A stretch of 64,000 nt of DNA from an uncultured Candidatus Saccharibacteria bacterium (GTDB lineage: Bacteria; Patescibacteriota; Saccharimonadia; Saccharimonadales; Saccharimonadaceae). Position numbers and translations under genes: made by a program. The stretch lies in contig CAQRDK010000003.1 of assembly GCA_948868795.1 (NCBI GenBank), positions 16,490-80,489 of the forward strand, read 5' to 3'. Numbering within the stretch: the stretch's first letter is position 1; every line of letters starts with the position of its first letter. Positions 1 through 7,026 of the stretch are shown piece after piece. The notes below the pieces were generated by a model, which ran no database searches, was not told where the DNA came from, and saw nothing but the letters and a program-made list of their open reading frames with translations.

Positions 1-86
1 GGCATCTTTTTCGCCGACTTCTCCTCCGCCGGCTTCCCACTTTTCGCCGCGCTACCACTTTTTTCCGAAACTTTTTTATCTTTCAT
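1..86 (-). CDS. Lysine/serine-rich N-terminus of an unidentified protein (partial)
   Basis: The gene starts at 86 and runs off the left edge of the window. A strong ribosome binding site (GGGAGG) lies just upstream of the ATG. The visible 28 residues (MKDKKVSEKSGSAAKSGKPA...) are hydrophilic, rich in Lys, Ser, Ala and Glu, and look like a disordered basic N-terminal extension. No family can be named from this fragment. Confidence 0.6.
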   Translation of the reverse strand, partial: MKDKKVSEKSGSAAKSGKPAEEKSAKKM

Positions 87-257
87 TGGGCACCTCCCTC
101 GATTAGACTAACTCTTTTTCGCCCACACTTCTTCCCTCATCATATCATAAGCACAATCCCCCGCCAAGTCTAGACCTTCCCCCGTTTTTATGTTAGAACA
201 CCCCCCTCTTAAACATAAAAAGCGGGCTGGCGAATCTCGCCAGCCCCAATGCTTTGA

Positions 258-890
258 TTACCCGAAAATCAACTGATAATACAATTTGAACGCCATAATC
301 GCGCCCATGCAGACCACAAGCGCAACCAGAGAAATCACCGCAATCGTTACCGTCCGATGCTCACGCGCAAAATGCTGCACTCGAACCCATACCTCATGCG
401 TCCGCCCTGCGACCTTCGCGCCGTCCACCGGCTGCTGCGCCTTCCGCAAAATTGTCAGCGGAATCACCATCAGCAAAATCGGCACAATCGCCAGAGCCGC
501 GCTCCGAATCCAGCCACGCGTCGCATAGGCATACGCCAGCATCATCAGTAACGCCAGAATCGCCGTCGCAATCGCCTGCAGCATTTTGGTTCGGCTGCCT
601 TTCGTCCCTGACATCCGGACAAAAATGCCCACCGTCAGAATCGACGCAGTCACCGCCAAAATGTTCAGATTTCGACAGCTAATCTCCGGCTGCCAGAAGT
701 AATTGCACAGGTTCAGAGGCAAATACCCCCACACATCGTCCCAGAACGCGTTCATCCGGCCTGAGGCCGCCGAAATCGCATCCAGAACTGCCACTTCCAG
801 CATCGTTGCCACTGACAGCGCCAGCAGCAACCCGAGCACCACGCTCATCACGTAGTACCCCCGAACGGTCTTCTCGTACATCTTTTTCAT
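258..890 (-). CDS. Hypothetical polytopic membrane protein, 210 aa
   Basis: Four to five hydrophobic segments are visible (about residues 13-40, 73-92, 103-122, 128-146 and 180-205), with a short Lys/Arg N-terminus and a basic loop before the last segment, so it is an integral membrane protein. The start has a good Shine-Dalgarno (AAGGAG) 7 nt upstream. A perfect-spacing promoter at 1173-1201 on the same strand leaves a leader of about 280 nt that holds a possible 27-codon ORF. G-rich third positions match neighbouring minus-strand genes. I do not recognise the family. Confidence 0.75.
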   Translation of the reverse strand: MKKMYEKTVRGYYVMSVVLGLLLALSVATMLEVAVLDAISAASGRMNAFWDDVWGYLPLNLCNYFWQPEISCRNLNILAVTASILTVGIFVRMSGTKGSRTKMLQAIATAILALLMMLAYAYATRGWIRSAALAIVPILLMVIPLTILRKAQQPVDGAKVAGRTHEVWVRVQHFAREHRTVTIAVISLVALVVCMGAIMAFKLYYQLIFG

Positions 891-1065
891 TTTTAGCTCT
901 CCTTTCTCGGGAACGGGTGAGGATTTTACCCTAGCGTCGCCTCATTTTTCAACGCGCCTCCCTAGTATTTTTACCTCTTGAGCTTCTACTCTCTTCCTTC
1001 CTCTGTCGCTGAGTCAATGACCGCGACCCGCGAGGATCTCCGATTTCGATGAAAAAGACTGCCCC

Positions 1066-1149
1066 TTACGGAACAGCACAGAACCCGCCTCCATCAAAAA
1101 CACGACCTCTGCGCCATTCCGCATAGTAACCAAATTCCAAATGTTCCAT
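1066..1149 (-). CDS. Possible 27-aa leader ORF
   Basis: ATG at 1149 to TAA at 1066 encodes a 27-aa peptide (begins MEHLEFGYYAEWRRG). It is the first ATG after the promoter at 1173-1201, with GGTGAAG 6 nt upstream as a weak ribosome binding site. It could be a regulatory leader peptide for the membrane protein gene at 258-890, or chance. Confidence 0.25.
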   Translation of the reverse strand: MEHLEFGYYAEWRRGRVFDGGGFCAVP

Positions 1150-1172
1150 AGACTTCACCAGCCTATCCCTCC

Positions 1173-1201
1173 ATCATAGCACACATTTCCAAAATTGTCA
1201 A
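1173..1201 (-). promoter_or_regulatory. Sigma-70-type promoter
   Basis: TTGACA (1196-1201), a 17-nt spacer containing TTTTGGAAA, then TATGAT (1173-1178). The spacer resembles that of the minus-strand promoters at 4766-4795 and 63613-63642. It faces the gene at 258-890. Confidence 0.7.
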
Positions 1202-1242
1202 TAGCATTTTCATCCCCTCCCACGGCATGTTATAATATTCCC

Positions 1243-2022
1243 ATGAACACCCACTCTAAATCCCACAAAACCAACACCCCCAAGCCAAAAACCTCTGCCA
1301 CGACCCTCACCCTTCAACCCCCGAAACTCCTCCTCCCGACCATCTTGAGCTTCCTTACGACTGGCATTCTCTACTTTATCATTTATCAAGACCTCTCTTA
1401 CCAGCTCCCTTTTCTACTCCGCGAGATACTCTACATCATCACTCTTCCGCTCACCGCCGCCCTCGGCCTCTTTCTCCTCCACCGCCTCCTCGAAGTTATC
1501 ATCATTCACAGAACCTTTCACCCAGCTCATCTTTTCTCCATCATTGCCATCATCCTTTCCGTCGCCGTCTTCTACCTCACCGACGCTATGTATTTCTGGA
1601 TTATCCTTTACGTTCTCGCTGGCATCATTTTCACCGCCTCCCTCTCCTTCCAAAAATCCCACTCTCTCACCGCTGACCCCGCCCATTTCCTTAGTTCCCT
1701 CATCTCCACTGCCGCCGCAGTCATCATCCTCAGCCTCCTTAACCTCTTTGTTCTCCTTGTTATCGCCATCGACAATGAGGCTCTCCCTGAATTGCTTTTC
1801 TCCGCCAGCGTCATCACTATTCTCCCCCTCCAACTCGCCCTTACCTTCCTCACCCTCACAAAACTCACCCCCGCCCGCTCCGCCAACCTCCTCCCGCGCT
1901 TCGACTTTTTCATTATCATTGCCAGCCTCCTCTTCAGCCTCCTTTCCTTCGCCTCTTACGCCGCCTACACCGAGCACGAACTCGCCGACACGCGTATCTC
2001 TTGTTGCCAGTCCACTCTCTAG
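1243..2022 (+). CDS. Hypothetical polytopic membrane protein, 259 aa
   Basis: I chose the ATG at 1243 because TATAAT ends exactly 6 nt before it, the leaderless arrangement seen throughout this window; an in-frame upstream ATG at 1195 lies before the promoter. After a basic Lys/Thr/Pro N-terminus (about 35 residues) there are seven or so hydrophobic segments to the end. The C-terminus is short (ending CCQSTL). No conserved motif is evident. The C-ending codons match the strand bias, so it is native. The tRNA-Ser(GGA) promoter lies 70 nt downstream. Confidence 0.75.
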   Translation: MNTHSKSHKTNTPKPKTSATTLTLQPPKLLLPTILSFLTTGILYFIIYQDLSYQLPFLLREILYIITLPLTAALGLFLLHRLLEVIIIHRTFHPAHLFSIIAIILSVAVFYLTDAMYFWIILYVLAGIIFTASLSFQKSHSLTADPAHFLSSLISTAAAVIILSLLNLFVLLVIAIDNEALPELLFSASVITILPLQLALTFLTLTKLTPARSANLLPRFDFFIIIASLLFSLLSFASYAAYTEHELADTRISCCQSTL

Positions 2023-2157
2023 TCCATTACCACCCACCTCACCGCTATAAACACCCGTCGCCAAACATTTTTCTCCCATCTCCTCAAAAATATGCTATAA
2101 TAAACCCAAGCGGAGCGTCACCTCGACATTTCGTCGCTGTAACGCCCGACAACAGAC

Positions 2158-2247
2158 GGAAGTGTGTCCGAGTGGTTTAAGGAGCACGCTTGGAAAGCGT
2201 GTGTGCGGGCAACCGTACCGGAGGTTCGAATCCTCTCGCTTCCGCCA
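2158..2247 (+). tRNA. tRNA-Ser(GGA)
   Basis: Acceptor stem GGAAGTG/CGCTTCC, long variable arm typical of class II tRNA-Ser, anticodon loop TTGGAAA (GGA) and encoded CCA. TATAAT occurs at about 2096-2101. Confidence 0.95.
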
Positions 2248-2395
2248 GGAAGTAATGAAAATCCGCACCTTGTGTGCGGTATTTTTATTACTTTTCTTTC
2301 AAGAAAGTTGAGGATTTGAACCGAGAGGTTCGTTATCAAGCGTAGCGAAGATTTCTATCCTCTCGCTTCCGCCATAAAATGAAAAGTGGCGAGCT
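2231..2395 (+). repeat. tRNA-Ser 3'-end repeats with terminator cassettes
   Basis: Right after the tRNA is a cassette with hairpin CCGCAC-cttg-TGTGCGG and a T-run. Then comes a second copy of the tRNA 3' end (TCCTCTCGCTTCCGCCA, about 2358-2374), then a second cassette with hairpin TGGCGAGC-tt-GCTCGTCA and a T-run. Both cassettes recur in opposite order after tRNA-Ser(CGA) at 60659-60940. Each hairpin can act as an intrinsic terminator for the tRNA. The duplicated tRNA ends suggest old integration sites. Confidence 0.75.
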
Positions 2396-2428
2396 TGCTC
2401 GTCAGTTTTTATTTTCAAAGAAACCTGC

Positions 2429-2487
2429 TATAATAGTGTCACAATTCGGGAATACCTGCGCCTCTAGCTAAGCGCTAGAGGAATTTT
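2429..2487 (+). ncRNA. Short transcript with intrinsic terminator
   Basis: TGCTATAAT (2426-2434) is followed about 26 nt later by a perfect 8-bp hairpin CCTCTAGC/GCTAGAGG (2461-2481) and TTTT. The transcript would be about 45 nt with no ORF. It could be a small RNA or an idle promoter-terminator pair. Confidence 0.35.
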
Positions 2488-2507
2488 ATATAAGCGTCCT
2501 CCTTAAA

Positions 2508-2539
2508 AATGGGCCGCAATCCTAGATCGCAGCCCATTT
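2508..2539 (-). terminator. Intrinsic terminator of the HD gene
   Basis: Hairpin AAATGGGC/GCCCATTT with inner GC pairing; on the minus strand it is followed by TTTTTAAGG. It lies about 70 nt past the stop of the HD-domain gene. Confidence 0.7.
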
Positions 2540-2605
2540 CGCTGAGTCAAAATTCACCGTCGAAACATACGAACCCGCGACCTGCCAGGCCGCCAAGCCC
2601 GACGT

Positions 2606-3439
2606 TCACGCCAGCTTCGCGAAGTCCATCGGCAGCCGCTCCAGGTTGTACTGCTCAAATGGAAACTCGAACGCCCGCGCGCAGAGCAGCTTGAACAGTC
2701 CCGTCAGCTCCGGACATCCCAGCTTCTTGATCCGCGGCAAACTGTGATCGTACATCACGTGAGAAATCGGCACTTCCGCTGTCTTTCCATCCTCGAAGTA
2801 CTCCTGAATTTCCTTGTGCGTCCGCGGGTCGACCGCCCTCTTCTCACCGAAAGCCTCAAGAAGAAACTCACCTTTCGCACCACGGCTCAGCATCCCGACT
2901 CCGTTCTGCACGCAATATTGCGCAAACAGCACCAAATCCACCGCATCATGCATCTTCACCAGCTTCGACAGATACGACTCCTTCGCTTCGTAGGACTCGA
3001 ACTTCTCCCGCATGTAGCTGTGACAAACCATGCCATGATACTGCCGATAGATGCTCTTCGCTTCCGCCGCATCCTTCATTGAGCGCGTCACGCCATCCAC
3101 ATCCGTCGCCGCGTCCCCAGTCAGCGCCTCTGCATCGTCATGATGCAGCGCCACCGACTCCAGACTCTCCGGCGCAATGTCCTTGTTCTGGAACAAATCC
3201 AAGAACTCCAGATACGTCGGCACGATCAGCTGCGCCATCATGAACGAATGCTCCGCCGTCGATAGACCAATCATCGGCCAGGTACACTCCGTGAACGGAA
3301 ACGCATACCTCACCTCAATCGCCCACGGCGCCGTCATCCTCAGCTTAGTCGCATACAGCTCGCAGATCCGGTCAGCCCTCGCCTCGTACGTGTTCTTCGG
3401 CAACAACTCAGCAAAACTAAGGTCCAATCTTATCACCAC
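2606..3439 (-). CDS. HD-domain hydrolase (YfbR-like)
   Basis: Likely a metal-dependent phosphohydrolase, perhaps a nucleotidase. The HD-superfamily ligands are visible in order: AEHSFMMAQL (His, about residue 63), ALHHDDAEALTGDA (HD, about 97-110) and KMHDAVD (about 161). These resemble YfbR/5'-deoxynucleotidase proteins, although at 277 aa it is longer than YfbR (about 200), with an extra C-terminal helical region. The start is GTG at 3439, shortly after a minus-strand TATAAT; an ATG start is not available nearby. The substrate is unknown. A second HD protein of this type is at 20117-20752. Confidence 0.75.
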   Translation of the reverse strand: MVIRLDLSFAELLPKNTYEARADRICELYATKLRMTAPWAIEVRYAFPFTECTWPMIGLSTAEHSFMMAQLIVPTYLEFLDLFQNKDIAPESLESVALHHDDAEALTGDAATDVDGVTRSMKDAAEAKSIYRQYHGMVCHSYMREKFESYEAKESYLSKLVKMHDAVDLVLFAQYCVQNGVGMLSRGAKGEFLLEAFGEKRAVDPRTHKEIQEYFEDGKTAEVPISHVMYDHSLPRIKKLGCPELTGLFKLLCARAFEFPFEQYNLERLPMDFAKLA

Positions 3440-3484
3440 CTTAAAATAGAATATTCAAATTATACCACACCCCTCGAGCCGAGT

Positions 3485-3952
3485 CTATCTCCCTTCCGCC
3501 ACAATCCGATAACTCTGGTCAATCAACCCTAGAATCTCCTCCGTCGCCATCCCATAATCCAAAACTACCGTTATCCAGTTGTCCTTATTCATATGATATC
3601 CGAGCAAAATCCCCGCCCCCTTCTCCGCCCCGTCGCCGTCAGAATCCCTACCCATACCGCCGGCGCCAACGGAACCACCTCTCGCCGCCACAAACTCCCG
3701 CGCCATCCCCTTCTCAAACCTCAAATCCAGCGCCGCCACATCCTCATCCGTTTTAAGCCCTAACCGTTCGCCTTTCACTTTCAGTATCACCCCAAACCAC
3801 TTCCGGTTCGTCGGATTCCGCCACGCCGCATTCTCATCCTGCCACAAAAACTCCAACTCGCACCCATACTCCTCCTGCACATACTGAATCACCCCCCGAG
3901 CCTGCTTCCCCCGAAGAACCCACTTCCCAGAAAAATCTCCCTCACTTTCCAT
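3485..3952 (-). CDS. YjbR/MmcQ-family protein, 155 aa
   Basis: I set the start at ATG 3952, which follows a minus-strand TATAAT by 6 nt; longer readings run through the divergent promoter into the Nudix gene. The C-terminal half has the YjbR/MmcQ (CyaY-like fold) signature: RKWFGVILKV, then GYHMNKDNWITVVLD and a final IDQSYRI. The family is small, probably DNA-binding or ligand-binding, with no settled function. A Gly/Asp-rich insert (GGSVGAGGMGRDSDGDGAEK) before the last motif is not usual. It is divergent from the Nudix gene with the two promoters back to back. Confidence 0.8.
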   Translation of the reverse strand: MESEGDFSGKWVLRGKQARGVIQYVQEEYGCELEFLWQDENAAWRNPTNRKWFGVILKVKGERLGLKTDEDVAALDLRFEKGMAREFVAARGGSVGAGGMGRDSDGDGAEKGAGILLGYHMNKDNWITVVLDYGMATEEILGLIDQSYRIVAEGR

Positions 3953-3982
3953 ATCACAATTATACCATGCTATAATATCCTC

Positions 3983-4453
3983 ATGAATAACTCCCCCTCC
4001 AATCACCCTGACTTTACTCCGCCTCAGCCCATCTCCTCCGCTCCAGCCAACGCTAAGCCTGAAACCTCTTGCGGCGCCATCATCGTTCATGACGGCAAAG
4101 TCCTCATCGTCCACCAACAAAACGGCCTCTCTGGCTTCCCGAAAGGCCACATCGAACCCGGCGAAACCGAGCCCGAAGCCGCTCTCCGCGAAGTCAAAGA
4201 AGAAACCGACCTCGACATCATTCTCAATGAACAGACCCGCTTCGCCTTCTCCTATTACATCCCCCGCCTAAACGTCCTCAAAACCGTCGTCCTCTTTCTC
4301 GCCTCTTTGAAAGACCCTTCCGAAACCCCAACCGAGCAACCCGACGAAATCGCCAAACTCGAATGGCTACCCTTCGATCAAGTCGAATCCACCCTCAACT
4401 TCCCCGAATGGCAAAAAGCCTGGCACACCCTCCGCGCAAAATACCTTTACTAA
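3983..4453 (+). CDS. Nudix hydrolase, 156 aa
   Basis: Hydrolyses a nucleoside diphosphate linked to another group; the exact substrate is unknown. The Nudix box GX5EX7REUXEEXGU is present as GHIEPGETEPEAALREVKEE (about residues 55-74), preceded by GAIIVHDGKVLIVHQ and GFPKG as in bis(5'-nucleosyl)-tetraphosphatase-like members. The first 28 residues are Pro/Ser-rich and dispensable-looking. TATAAT ends 6 nt before the ATG, so the mRNA is leaderless. It is divergent from the YjbR gene. Confidence 0.88.
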   Translation: MNNSPSNHPDFTPPQPISSAPANAKPETSCGAIIVHDGKVLIVHQQNGLSGFPKGHIEPGETEPEAALREVKEETDLDIILNEQTRFAFSYYIPRLNVLKTVVLFLASLKDPSETPTEQPDEIAKLEWLPFDQVESTLNFPEWQKAWHTLRAKYLY

Positions 4454-4561
4454 CAAAAATCCTCATAAAGCCCAAGCGCAACCACTTTAACTCACGTCAA
4501 AATCGCCGAGTTTCGCGAAAGACTACTAGACATAACCGCGATAGTAAGGTACAATCTAACT

Positions 4562-4622
4562 AGAAACTATGGTTATTTGTTGCTGATGTAGATATTAATC
4601 TCACCAGCAACAATAATTTTTT
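4562..4622 (+). ncRNA. Short antisense-oriented RNA of module M1
   Basis: Predicted transcript from the + promoter ending at the hairpin and six-T run. It is complementary to the 3' end of the small ORF at 4573-4695, so it could act as an antisense RNA. Confidence 0.45.
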
Positions 4623-4695
4623 GCTCACTTTTCGTCTGACCCACCTTGCGGCCCAGCAAACGATCGACGAGCTTCAAAATCAGAGTTCGCATCAT
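4573..4695 (-). CDS. Small protein, 40 aa, in module M1
   Basis: ATG at 4695 (a second ATG follows directly) is preceded by GGGGAAAGGAAG. The peptide starts MMRTLILKLVDRLLGRKVGQ, has an amphipathic/hydrophobic N-terminal half, a basic middle and ends IYISNK. It has its own promoter upstream. It could be a small membrane-active toxin, a regulatory peptide, or a member of a short family specific to this group. Too short for the usual gene callers. Confidence 0.45.
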   Translation of the reverse strand: MMRTLILKLVDRLLGRKVGQTKSEQKIIVAGEINIYISNK

Positions 4696-4819
4696 AACTT
4701 CCTTTCCCCAATCAAACTCCACACCCTACCTTGCTTATGTCCTAGCCGCCTGGGCTCTGCGCTCTAGTATATAGCAAATCTTTCCAAAATAACAAGCACA
4801 GCCACGATAAAACCCACAA

Positions 4820-4926
4820 AAATCCTAGTTAAAATTAAGCTAGTTTGCGTTCTATCTAGCGAAGCGCATCTTATGATGAGCGAGCGACGATAGAATTCGC
4901 AAAATAGCCAATTTTAACTAGGATTT
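4820..4926. repeat. Long inverted repeat (LIR) at glycosyltransferase 3' end
   Basis: Outer arms AATCCTAGTTAAAATT and AATTTTAACTAGGATT are perfect complements; the right arm contains the stop codon of the glycosyltransferase gene. The core (AGCGAAGCGCATCT ... GATGAGCGAGCG) is shared with the repeats at 17616 and 20786. Probably a large RNA hairpin protecting or ending the transcript, or a miniature repeat element. Confidence 0.65.
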
Positions 4927-6537
4927 CACCACCTTCCGCGTCACGTCAAACTTCTCCATATATTTCCCTAGCATCAGCCGCGTCTGCGCATAAAACGCCG
5001 CCGCGCTCTGATACACAATCGCCACCACCGGCGACAAAATCCATTGAATCACCATCGCAAACTTCTTCCGCTTCTTCGCCCACTCCGGCCGTTCCGGCAA
5101 CATCTTCAACGACACAAACACCGTCACGAATAATCCAATCGCCGCAATCGTCTGGATAATCCCCACTACATTCGGCAAATTAAATGCCACCGCTCCGCGC
5201 GACCCCAAGTTCAACAACATCGGCACCCAACCTCCGAACGCCACGATCGGCGCCATAATCGCCAGCGTCACATGCCCATCCAACAGCCGCCAAAACTTCG
5301 GGAACAACTGCCAGAAAGGGATCTTCCGCTCCTTCGAAAACAAATACGACCCGACATACGCCACATCGCTCGCCCCATAATCCCACCGCCTAAGCTGCAC
5401 GAACTGCGCCTTCAACGTTCCCCAAAAAGTCTCCGACATCACCGCGTCCTGATAGATCGGCACCCGAATCGGCACTACCCCATAATCCCCCTCGAAGTAA
5501 AACAGCGACCGCCAATATTGATGCCCATCTTCCACAATCGTCCGCTTACTCCAAAAATCCATCCCTTCAAGCGCCGCGAGCGGTTGCGAATGTGACGCAA
5601 AGTTCCTGAGCAAATGTGGCCGCATCGTCGAAATCACGTTAAAAAACGAATTCGACATCGCAATCACCCGCATCGGCGCCGACGCCTCCCAAATATTATT
5701 CGTAAAAATCGACACCGGCTGATAACTATAATGCTGCCGGTCCGGCCGCACCAAAAACTCATACGCCACATAATCCAAATACCCCTTGCTCATCCGGTTA
5801 TCGCTATCCAGCGACGTCACAATCACATTTTCCTTCCGAATCCTCTGCCGCTCCACATATTTCGCCAAATGCTCCCCCGCATAAGTCAAATTCGGCCCCT
5901 TCCCGACCACTTCATTCCTCAACCCGTCCGGATGCTTTACCAAAATAAAGTCCCGGAACACCCCCTTAAACCTCTCCTTCAATTCGCGAGCATTCGCCTC
6001 CATCGCTTCCCCGCCTCGCTCCTCATATCCCAAAACAAAAATAATCCGCTCATTCGGAAAACTCGTATCTCTCACCGCCTCCACCGATGGCACCAGCGTC
6101 TCCAACCCCTCGTTATACGCCACCATAATCACCGCATGATAAACATCTTTCGGCTTCGGCTCCGACTTCCCCTCCACGACCGACAACATCCTCAGATTCT
6201 GCACATGCTCACTAAAGCCATAACTATTTTCACTCCGCCCGTGAAGCCGCTCAAACGCTTCGTGCGGATTTTCCAAATCCATCAGTCGTTTCCGCCAATC
6301 CACCCTCTCTGCCCGCTTCACCACCTTATACCCCTGAATCGTCCGAAACGCCGTCGCCACCGCCTTCACAAAAGTAATCGACACGATCACAAGCAAATAA
6401 ATCGCTCCCAGAATCGGATTAATCCACGACAACAAAAACAGCAGAATCACCGCCGCATAACTCATCGCCCCCGGCAAAATCTCCAAAAACCGATACAACT
6501 TTTTCCGCTTCCCCAGCGGAATCTCCAGCCCTCTCAT
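4918..6537 (-). CDS. Membrane glycosyltransferase, family 2 (processive type)
   Basis: A 539-aa membrane enzyme that transfers sugars from an activated donor at the cytoplasmic face. Two N-terminal membrane segments (about residues 23-65) precede a GT-A domain: VAYNEG (about 139), SLDSDNR (DxD-like, about 245), a FxGxx-type acceptor region, and QLRRWDYG (QxxRW, about 385), the motif of processive GT2 enzymes. Three or four C-terminal membrane segments follow. The product is unknown (surface polysaccharide or glycolipid). ATG 6537 directly follows the TAG of the upstream 140-aa membrane protein, so the two are co-translated. The 3' end lies inside a long inverted repeat. Confidence 0.8.
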   Translation of the reverse strand: MRGLEIPLGKRKKLYRFLEILPGAMSYAAVILLFLLSWINPILGAIYLLVIVSITFVKAVATAFRTIQGYKVVKRAERVDWRKRLMDLENPHEAFERLHGRSENSYGFSEHVQNLRMLSVVEGKSEPKPKDVYHAVIMVAYNEGLETLVPSVEAVRDTSFPNERIIFVLGYEERGGEAMEANARELKERFKGVFRDFILVKHPDGLRNEVVGKGPNLTYAGEHLAKYVERQRIRKENVIVTSLDSDNRMSKGYLDYVAYEFLVRPDRQHYSYQPVSIFTNNIWEASAPMRVIAMSNSFFNVISTMRPHLLRNFASHSQPLAALEGMDFWSKRTIVEDGHQYWRSLFYFEGDYGVVPIRVPIYQDAVMSETFWGTLKAQFVQLRRWDYGASDVAYVGSYLFSKERKIPFWQLFPKFWRLLDGHVTLAIMAPIVAFGGWVPMLLNLGSRGAVAFNLPNVVGIIQTIAAIGLFVTVFVSLKMLPERPEWAKKRKKFAMVIQWILSPVVAIVYQSAAAFYAQTRLMLGKYMEKFDVTRKVVKS

Positions 6538-6960
6538 CTACCACTCCCCTAGCAGTCGGAATATGATGACAAACGTCCCGATAACCAACAAAATCGACGC
6601 CACCGCAACCATCATCGCCGTATCCCGCCCATACTTTCGATAAACTTTCATAATCATCACATTATGTAGCAGACCATAAATCAACGCTAGCGCCGGAAAC
6701 GCCAACATATTCATCCAGCTATCTCGCCGATACCCCCCAGAAATCCCCGCAATCTCCCCATAAACATCCCCATACCCCACAATCACCACCGTATTCTGCG
6801 GCCGTAGCGTCGTCAGCGAAAACACCAAAAGAATCGCGCTCACAACCAGCAGCACAATCATCGCTATCATCAGAGGTTTTTGCTTCCTTGCAATCTCCTT
6901 CCACGTCGACGCCAAACTCGGCTTCGCCGCCTTCAAATCTTTAGTTTTCGCAGTTGCCAT
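6538..6960 (-). CDS. Hypothetical membrane protein, 140 aa, coupled to a glycosyltransferase
   Basis: I chose ATG 6960 (MATAKTKDLK...), 7 nt after a minus-strand TATAAT; an upstream ATG at 6969 lies inside the promoter. A basic N-terminus of about 30 residues is followed by a membrane segment (about 32-52), an extracytoplasmic loop, and two more membrane segments near 85-135. There is no recognised domain. Its stop abuts the start of the glycosyltransferase gene, which suggests an accessory or partner role in glycan transfer. Confidence 0.7.
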   Translation of the reverse strand: MATAKTKDLKAAKPSLASTWKEIARKQKPLMIAMIVLLVVSAILLVFSLTTLRPQNTVVIVGYGDVYGEIAGISGGYRRDSWMNMLAFPALALIYGLLHNVMIMKVYRKYGRDTAMMVAVASILLVIGTFVIIFRLLGEW

Positions 6961-7026
6961 TAAAATCATTATACTAATTATTCAATAACAGGTCAAGCAA
7001 ACAACAAATCAAACTAGATAATCGCG

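Larger units (their letters stand above)
4523..4808. repeat. Convergent small-RNA module M1
   Basis: On + strand: TAGACA (4527-4532), 17 nt, TACAAT (4550-4555), then a hairpin GTTGCTG/CAGCAAC (4579-4611) and TTTTTT (4617-4622), giving an RNA of about 60 nt. On - strand: TTGTTA (4790-4795) and TATACT/TATATA (4766-4773), a leader of about 70 nt, GGAAAGGAAG and a 40-aa ORF (4573-4695) that reads through the same hairpin. The ends form inverted repeats (CTACTAGACATAACC at 4523-4537; complement GCTTATGTCCTAG at 4733-4745). 41 nt (4768-4808) are identical to 63615-63655. Related modules: 14677, 27188 and 63398. Confidence 0.6.

Noticed and set aside
1414..2079. Acidic 221-codon minus-strand ORF opposite the membrane protein at 1243.
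   Set aside because: Glu/Gly/Asp-rich reading caused by C/T-rich + strand; no homology-like pattern.
4500..4810. Terminal repeats of the small-RNA modules as ordinary insertion sequences.
   Set aside because: No transposase, no target duplications, and conserved promoters and hairpins inside.
5614..6552. 312-codon + strand ORF rich in His, Arg and Pro opposite the glycosyltransferase.
   Set aside because: Composition is the mirror of G-ending codons on the other strand; it has no motif and no start signals. Many similar shadow frames occur opposite real genes.
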